A stretch of DNA of 8,610 bases from an uncultured Collinsella sp. (GTDB taxonomy: Bacteria > Actinomycetota > Coriobacteriia > Coriobacteriales > Coriobacteriaceae), in NCBI GenBank assembly GCA_958453575.1, contig CAUDYH010000039.1:1-8610 (forward strand), in the 5' to 3' direction. Of the stretch, positions 4,791 through 8,610 are shown piece after piece. Made by a program: the position numbers and the translations under genes. Every line of letters starts with the position of its first letter. The first letter of the stretch is position 1. The notes under the pieces were generated by a model. The model was not told where the DNA came from and did no database searches. It saw only the letters and a list, made by a program, of their open reading frames with translations.

Positions 4791-5867
4791 TTACACGTTA
4801 AAGCGGAAGTGCACGACGTCGCCATCGGCCATGACATACTCTTTGCCCTCGATGCGCAGCTTGCCGGCGGCCTTGGCGCCCTGCTCGCCGCCAAGCTCGA
4901 TGTAGTCGTCATAGCCAATGACCTCGGCCTTAATAAAGCCGCGCTCAAAGTCGGTATGGATGACACCGGCGGCCTGCGGGGCGGTCGCGCCCTGACGCAC
5001 CGTCCAGGCCTTGACCTCCATCTCGCCAGCCGTAAAGAACGACTGCAGGCCGAGCAGCTTGTAGGCGGCCTGCGCGAGCACGTCCAGGCCGGGCTGCTCC
5101 AGGCCCAAGCTCTCCAGATAGTCGGCCGCGTCCTCGGGATCGAGCTCGGAAAGCTCGGCTTCGATCTTGGCGCAAATGGGCAGCGGCTTGACGCCATCGA
5201 TAGGCGCCAGATCGTCGTTGAGCATGTCCTCATCCACGTTGGCCACATACAGGATGGGTTTCATGGTAAGCAGGAACAGGCCCTTGGCTGCGGCGCGCTC
5301 CTCGTCAGTCATCTCCATGGATGCGGCGCGCTTGCCCTCGTTGAGCCAGGCGAGCAGGCGGCGGGCGACCTCGAACTTAGGCATGAGCTCCTTGTCGCGC
5401 TTAGCCTCCTTCTCGAGCTTGGGCAGCTGCTTCTCGAGCGTGCCCATATCGGCCAGGATGAGCTCGGTCATGATGGTGTCGGCATCGCCGGCGGGATCGA
5501 CGAACTCGCCCGTGCGGCCCACCTCGCGCATGACGTTGGGGTCCTTAAAGTAGCGCACGACCTCGCAGATGGCGTCGGTCTCGCGAATGTTTGCCAGGAA
5601 CTGGTTGCCCAGGCCCTCGCCCTCGTTGGCACCCTTCACCAGGCCCGCGATGTCGACAAACTCGACCGTAGCCGGCACGATGCGGCCCGGGTTGACGATG
5701 TCGGCAAGCTTTTGCAGGCGGCTATCGGGTACATCGACGATACCCACGTTGGGGTCGATCGTGGCAAACGGGTAGTTGGCGGCAAGGCCGGTCTTTTTGG
5801 TAAGCGCGGTGAACAGCGTCGACTTGCCCACGTTGGGCAGGCCCACGATACCGATGGAAAGGGACAC
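4791..5867 (-). CDS. ychF: Redox-regulated ATPase YchF (Obg/HflX-related)
   Basis: The 358-residue protein is near the 363 of E. coli YchF, a universally conserved ribosome-associated P-loop enzyme that prefers ATP to GTP and is linked to oxidative-stress response. G1 is GLPNVGKST (9-17). The switch region has [20 protein letters not shown]. The G4 motif is NVDE rather than NKxD, the change known to give YchF its ATP preference. A coiled-coil insert (around [17 protein letters not shown]) and a C-terminal TGS domain (from [17 protein letters not shown] to the end) follow in the usual order. The frame is open to 5903, but I chose the GTG at 5867: AGGAG lies 5 bases upstream and the product then starts with [13 protein letters not shown] as in the family. 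A DUF1648 gene follows after 11 bases. Confidence 0.97.
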   Translation of the reverse strand: MSLSIGIVGLPNVGKSTLFTALTKKTGLAANYPFATIDPNVGIVDVPDSRLQKLADIVNPGRIVPATVEFVDIAGLVKGANEGEGLGNQFLANIRETDAICEVVRYFKDPNVMREVGRTGEFVDPAGDADTIMTELILADMGTLEKQLPKLEKEAKRDKELMPKFEVARRLLAWLNEGKRAASMEMTDEERAAAKGLFLLTMKPILYVANVDEDMLNDDLAPIDGVKPLPICAKIEAELSELDPEDAADYLESLGLEQPGLDVLAQAAYKLLGLQSFFTAGEMEVKAWTVRQGATAPQAAGVIHTDFERGFIKAEVIGYDDYIELGGEQGAKAAGKLRIEGKEYVMADGDVVHFRFNV

Positions 5868-5872
5868 GACAG

Positions 5873-5877
5873 CTCCT
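5873..5877 (-). promoter_or_regulatory. Ribosome binding site deciding the ychF GTG start
   Basis: On the minus strand AAAAGGAG is followed by CTGTC and GTG. The upstream in-frame ATG at 5903 has no comparable site and would add twelve residues not found in the family. Confidence 0.8.
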
Positions 5878-5904
5878 TTTGGTACAGGTACTTCAAACTG
5901 CATA

Positions 5905-5954
5905 AGTATAGCGCCGCCGCAGCATCCGGGCGAATCCGGACACCACGGCGGCGC
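5905..5954 (-). terminator. Nested GC-rich hairpin followed directly by a -10-like TATACT
   Basis: GCGCCGCCG (5911-5919) pairs perfectly with CGGCGGCGC (5946-5954), and inside it TCCGG (5925-5929) pairs with CCGGA (5936-5940). It follows the ferredoxin gene's stop by 26 bases on the minus strand, where a terminator is expected, but no real U-run follows. Instead the next six bases are TATACT (5910-5905), a good -10 for ychF without an evident -35. It may end ferredoxin transcription and abut the ychF promoter. Confidence 0.5.
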
Positions 5955-5980
5955 AAATGAAGCAAAGATTGGATCGCTAC

Positions 5981-7234
5981 CTAGTCTGCGAGCTTCTCCA
6001 CCTGGTCGAGCATCTTGTCGAGCTTGGCCTTTGCCTCGGCCTTGGCCTTCATCGCCTCTTCGTGGGCCTTGGCCTTTTGAGCAGCCTTTTCCTCGGCCTC
6101 GGGATCGACGACGACCAGATTGGACGCATCGTGCTCAACAAGCTTGAGCGCATGTTCGGGACAAACCTTGACACAGGCGCCGCAACCCAAACAATACGTG
6201 GACTCCAGCGCAAAGCGGCCGCTTCCCACCAAATCGCAGGCGAACGTGGGGCACACGTTGACGCACTCGCCGCACGACGTGCACTTGTCAAAATCGCATT
6301 CCGGCGTGCTCACCTGCATGTTCTTGGCAAGCTCGGGGTGGTTTTGCAGCGTCGAAAGCACCAGCTGTCGCCCGTGTGTGAGCGAACGGCGACGCTTGGT
6401 CGTCGTGGTACCGCACATAGTGTTGAGCGTGCGCTCCAGCTGGGTGATCTGATGACGATGGGCTTTGAGCTTCTGTGTCACCGAAGCCAGCGCCGCCGTC
6501 GCCGGATTGAGTTTGGTCACGGTCAGGCCCGTGGTGCGGGCGATCTTTTCCATGTACTCCTTGCGCTCGTACTCGCGACGCTTATGGCACTTGAGGCTCT
6601 TGGGGTCGACCTCCAGGCCCATACCCGTACCAGCCCATTCCTCGGCCTTCGCAATCGCCTCGCCCAGCATGTCCTCGCCACCGGTGTTGCGGCATTTATC
6701 GCACACGCCCAGCGGCAGGTACACGCTCACATTGGGATAATCGGCCAGCACCGAAAACCAGGTCTCGGCTGTAATATCGCCCACGCAGGCTACGACGACC
6801 TCGTTCTCGCGCGGCATGCGCTTAAGGGCACGCGTGCAGGTAACGTAGGCGGTCTCGTGGCTCGTAGCGGCCGAGACAATGTCGTCGTACAGGTTTTTGG
6901 GCGCCAGGCGCGGCGAGATAATCGCCTCGGTCGGGCAGGCGGCGGCGCACAGGCCGCACTTGCGGCAGGAGTCGAGAATCTCGATAGCGTCTTCCTCGAC
7001 CTCGATGGCGTCAACCGGGCACACATCCATGCACGCGGTGCAGCCGCTCTTTTCGTTTTTACAGGTCAGGCACGGAATCGTGTTTCCGCGCGGGCGCTCC
7101 TTATAGTCGGCAGGATTCCACTGCGGCGCCGACGGATCGAGCGCATCGGTCACACCGCCAAGCGGGTTTTTTAGAAAGTCGAAACCCTTGCTGATCTCGA
7201 TAATGTCATCAAACAGATCGTGTTCCTGCGCCAT
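5981..7234 (-). CDS. Multi-cluster [4Fe-4S] ferredoxin-like protein
   Basis: The 417-residue soluble protein carries two pairs of iron-sulfur motifs. The N-terminal pair is C55-x2-C58-x6-C65-x2-C68-x3-C72P, a stretched motif, and C90-x2-C93-x2-C96-x3-C100P. The C-terminal pair is C318TSCGECVNVCP and C348LGCGACVKVCP, both classical. This predicts about four [4Fe-4S] clusters. A central region has Cys133, Cys150 and C178DKC (178-181), then a basic helical linker (about 215-300) with no recognised domain. The end (about 377-417) is Ala/Lys/Glu-rich and probably a coiled coil. It likely moves electrons in anaerobic metabolism, but no partner enzyme is encoded alongside. The ATG at 7234 follows GGGAGGGG by six bases; the open frame to 7264 lacks such support. 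I do not recognise a named family. Confidence 0.9.
   Translation of the reverse strand: MAQEHDLFDDIIEISKGFDFLKNPLGGVTDALDPSAPQWNPADYKERPRGNTIPCLTCKNEKSGCTACMDVCPVDAIEVEEDAIEILDSCRKCGLCAAACPTEAIISPRLAPKNLYDDIVSAATSHETAYVTCTRALKRMPRENEVVVACVGDITAETWFSVLADYPNVSVYLPLGVCDKCRNTGGEDMLGEAIAKAEEWAGTGMGLEVDPKSLKCHKRREYERKEYMEKIARTTGLTVTKLNPATAALASVTQKLKAHRHQITQLERTLNTMCGTTTTKRRRSLTHGRQLVLSTLQNHPELAKNMQVSTPECDFDKCTSCGECVNVCPTFACDLVGSGRFALESTYCLGCGACVKVCPEHALKLVEHDASNLVVVDPEAEEKAAQKAKAHEEAMKAKAEAKAKLDKMLDQVEKLAD
7194..7231 (-). other. N-terminal end of the ferredoxin-like protein before the first Cys
   Basis: The residues after the start (AQEHDLFDDIIEISKG) are acidic and helical, with no twin-arginine or Sec signal, so the protein is predicted to stay in the cytoplasm. 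Confidence 0.4.
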
Positions 7235-7240
7235 GCGCGG

Positions 7241-7248
7241 CCCCTCCC
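7241..7248 (-). promoter_or_regulatory. Ribosome binding site deciding the ferredoxin start
   Basis: GGGAGGGG on the minus strand lies six bases before the ATG at 7234. Confidence 0.7.
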
Positions 7249-7274
7249 TGAGCAGTGCAAACAAGCAAGAGATA

Positions 7275-7280
7275 ATGATA
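7275..7280 (-). promoter_or_regulatory. Possible ferredoxin-gene -10 element
   Basis: TATCAT on the minus strand lies about 40 bases before the ATG and matches five of six consensus bases. The nearest -35-like hexamer, TTGCCC, is 19 bases upstream, which is wide. Confidence 0.3.
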
Positions 7281-7325
7281 CGCTATCGGCCCACGCCTCG
7301 GGCAAATTACACGCGGAGCATCTTT

Positions 7326-7353
7326 GCGGCAAATAGCCACGGCCTATCGCCGC
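7326..7353. other. Strong intergenic hairpin between the glycerol dehydrogenase and ferredoxin genes
   Basis: GCGGCAAATAG and CTATCGCCGC pair with a single bulged base around the loop CCACGGC. It lies 31 bases past the glycerol dehydrogenase stop on the minus strand. No T-run follows, so if it ends transcription it does so atypically; it may instead protect the 3' end of the message. Confidence 0.45.
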
Positions 7354-7384
7354 CTCGATTGCACAAGGTCGATCAAGCGCCAAA

Positions 7385-8452
7385 CTATGCCTCGCGCATG
7401 AGCTCGACGAGCTTTTGTTTGGTCACCTTGGCCTGCTCGTTGGCCATATTGCGTTCGTTTCTAAAGGCCGCATCCGCAACGCTCATCAGGTCGGCATCGG
7501 AAGTCTCGCCAAGGCCCAGCTCCTCGAGCGTCGTCGGCAGACCAACGCGCTGACAAAACTCGAGCACCTGTTCAAGCTCGGGCGCACGCTCCAGACGAAG
7601 CTGGACCACCAGACCAAACGCTACGGCCTCGCCGTGCATGGCCTTGCACTCGGGCAAAATCGTCAGGCCGTTGGCGATGGCATGCGCCAACGCCAAGCCA
7701 CCGCTCTCAAAACCGACGCCCGAGAGCAGAATATTGCACTCGATCAGGCGCTCAACCGCCGGCGATATACGTCCCTTTTTGAGATCGCGCTTGGCAGCGA
7801 CGCCGCATTCCATAAGCGTGTCGTAGCAGGCACGTGCCGCGACCAGGGCCAAGTGTCCCGGCGCGCCACCGTGCTCGTTCGCACCTCTCGCCGCGGCGCA
7901 CGAACGCGCCTCGAAGTACGTTGCCAGCGCATCGCCCATACCAGCGACCGTCATACGCAGTGGGGCCGCCGCGACCACGTTGGTATCGACCACGACCAGG
8001 TCTGGATTCTTCTCGAGCATCAGATAGCGATCGAACGACCCATCCTCGTGATACAGCACCGAAATCGCGCTGCACGGACCATCCATCGAGGCCGCCGTGG
8101 GACATACGCACAACGGCAGCTCAGCATAAAACGCTACTGCCTTGGCGATATCGAGCATCTTGCCACCGCCAATACCCACCACCATGTCGCAATACTCAGC
8201 CTGGGCTTCCTTAGCCATTTCGGCAACAGCCTCTTCCGTACACGGACCGTTGTAAATTTTAAAGAACGGCTCGCTTAGATCTTCATCCAGAAATCCATCG
8301 ACGATCTGCCTGCACAGCCGATCCTCGGTGCCCTGGTCAAACAAGACATAGGCAGCGCAGCCCAACCATGACAAATACCTGCCCTGACGCGAAAGTTCGC
8401 CCGGCCCCTGAACATACCGGCCAGGACCGCCGTAAACCATAGGAAGCGCCAT
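7385..8452 (-). CDS. gldA: Glycerol dehydrogenase family protein (iron-containing alcohol dehydrogenase superfamily)
   Basis: The 355-residue protein is slightly shorter than typical GldA (about 367). GldA oxidises glycerol to dihydroxyacetone with NAD in the cytoplasm. The nucleotide-binding loop is GIGGGKMLDIAK (93-104). The substrate region reads PTAASMDGPCSAISVLY, where most family members have PTxASTDAPxSALSVxY; Asp124 is kept. Metal ligands fit Asp174 in GMGDALATYFEA, His257 in ALAHAIANGL and His273 in AMHGEAVAFG. The NPDLVVVDT strand and AP.R..VAGMGD are typical. The ATG at 8452 starts MALPMVYGGPGRYVQG as in the family, with GAAGGGCGG about 7-10 bases upstream. The T-to-M and A-to-G changes beside Asp124 could shift the substrate, so another polyol or hydroxyketone is possible. 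A hairpin lies in its leader. Confidence 0.92.
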   Translation of the reverse strand: MALPMVYGGPGRYVQGPGELSRQGRYLSWLGCAAYVLFDQGTEDRLCRQIVDGFLDEDLSEPFFKIYNGPCTEEAVAEMAKEAQAEYCDMVVGIGGGKMLDIAKAVAFYAELPLCVCPTAASMDGPCSAISVLYHEDGSFDRYLMLEKNPDLVVVDTNVVAAAPLRMTVAGMGDALATYFEARSCAAARGANEHGGAPGHLALVAARACYDTLMECGVAAKRDLKKGRISPAVERLIECNILLSGVGFESGGLALAHAIANGLTILPECKAMHGEAVAFGLVVQLRLERAPELEQVLEFCQRVGLPTTLEELGLGETSDADLMSVADAAFRNERNMANEQAKVTKQKLVELMREA

Positions 8453-8483
8453 ACGAGAATCCGCCCTTCATCAAACAACGATT

Positions 8484-8512
8484 GGTGCAAAGAAACCTGA
8501 CGCCTTCGCACC
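8484..8512. promoter_or_regulatory. Inverted repeat upstream of the glycerol dehydrogenase gene
   Basis: On the minus strand GGTGCGAAG and CTTTGCACC pair over nine positions with one G-U, around an 11-base loop. It sits between the upstream terminator and the ATG, about 32 bases before the start. It could be an operator or a leader hairpin. No convincing promoter hexamers are seen in this 65-base gap. Confidence 0.35.
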
Positions 8513-8517
8513 ATAGC

Positions 8518-8553
8518 AAAAAGGGGCAAAGCCATCTGCTTGCCTTGCCCCTT
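8518..8553 (-). terminator. Intrinsic terminator of the partial upstream gene
   Basis: AAGGGGCAA (8521-8529) and TTGCCCCTT (8545-8553) form a perfect 9-bp stem with a 15-base loop. On the minus strand the stem runs into TTTTT, so it ends transcription of the minus-strand gene whose stop lies 12 bases before the hairpin. This separates that gene from the glycerol dehydrogenase gene. Confidence 0.85.
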
Positions 8554-8565
8554 CCTTAGCTTGAT

Positions 8566-8610
8566 TTACTCATCCATGAGATAGTAGTGGCCCAGCGCGT
8601 CGGCACCCAG
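8566..8610 (-). CDS. C-terminal end of an unidentified protein
   Basis: On the minus strand the last 14 codons LGADALGHYYLMDE and a TAA are visible, running off the window edge. The well-formed terminator directly after the stop supports it as a real gene end. Too little is present to name the family. Confidence 0.6.
   Translation of the reverse strand: MGADALGHYYLMDE

Noticed and set aside
4809..5960. 383-codon plus-strand frame over ychF
   Set aside because: It is the antisense shadow of a well-supported gene and has the same Leu/Gly/His-rich look with no motif.
5957..7174. 405-codon plus-strand frame over the ferredoxin gene
   Set aside because: It is an antisense shadow; the minus strand has clear Cys motifs and a ribosome site.
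7415..8278. 287-codon plus-strand frame over the glycerol dehydrogenase gene
   Set aside because: It is antisense to a gene with intact metal and NAD motifs, and has no recognisable domain.

Overview
The window looks like chromosomal DNA from a GC-rich bacterium. The gene content and codon style suggest a gut actinobacterium of the Coriobacteriia, such as a Collinsella-like species. That assignment is an inference from protein character and G/C-rich third positions, not from a database match. No tRNA, rRNA, CRISPR array, transposase or phage gene is visible.

Layout, left to right. The window opens inside the 3' end of a class I SAM-dependent methyltransferase (+), followed after 9 bp by a possible 38-residue ORF. 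Both look lower in GC than the rest. Next is guaA (-), GMP synthase, divergent from a cytoplasmic type I L-asparaginase gene (+). The 267-bp spacer between them holds a good asparaginase promoter with an imperfect dyad overlapping its -35, and a GC-rich guaA leader. Past the asparaginase gene, 316 bp without a gene hold a fold-back structure: two imperfect inverted copies of a roughly 66-69 bp sequence around an AT-richer core. The core contains an inverted pair of DnaA-box-like 9-mers.

The next module is a small XRE repressor gene (-) divergent from a 129-residue protein (+). That protein resembles a HAD phosphatase with cap and catalytic residues lost. A perfect 26-bp palindrome sits between the two genes and is the likely operator. 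Then come a DUF1648 membrane protein and the ATPase YchF, read as one minus-strand unit. Upstream of these are a multi-cluster [4Fe-4S] ferredoxin-like protein with a Cys-containing central region, a glycerol-dehydrogenase-family enzyme (gldA-like), and the last 14 codons of an unidentified minus-strand gene with a clear intrinsic terminator.

How the genes relate. guaA, ychF and the asparaginase are housekeeping or nitrogen-metabolism genes, with the asparaginase making ammonia and aspartate and GuaA consuming glutamine amide nitrogen. The ferredoxin and glycerol dehydrogenase fit anaerobic redox metabolism. The parts that ordinary annotation would not explain are the XRE/pseudo-HAD pair with its operator, the inverted-repeat element between convergent genes, and the guaA/asparaginase control region.
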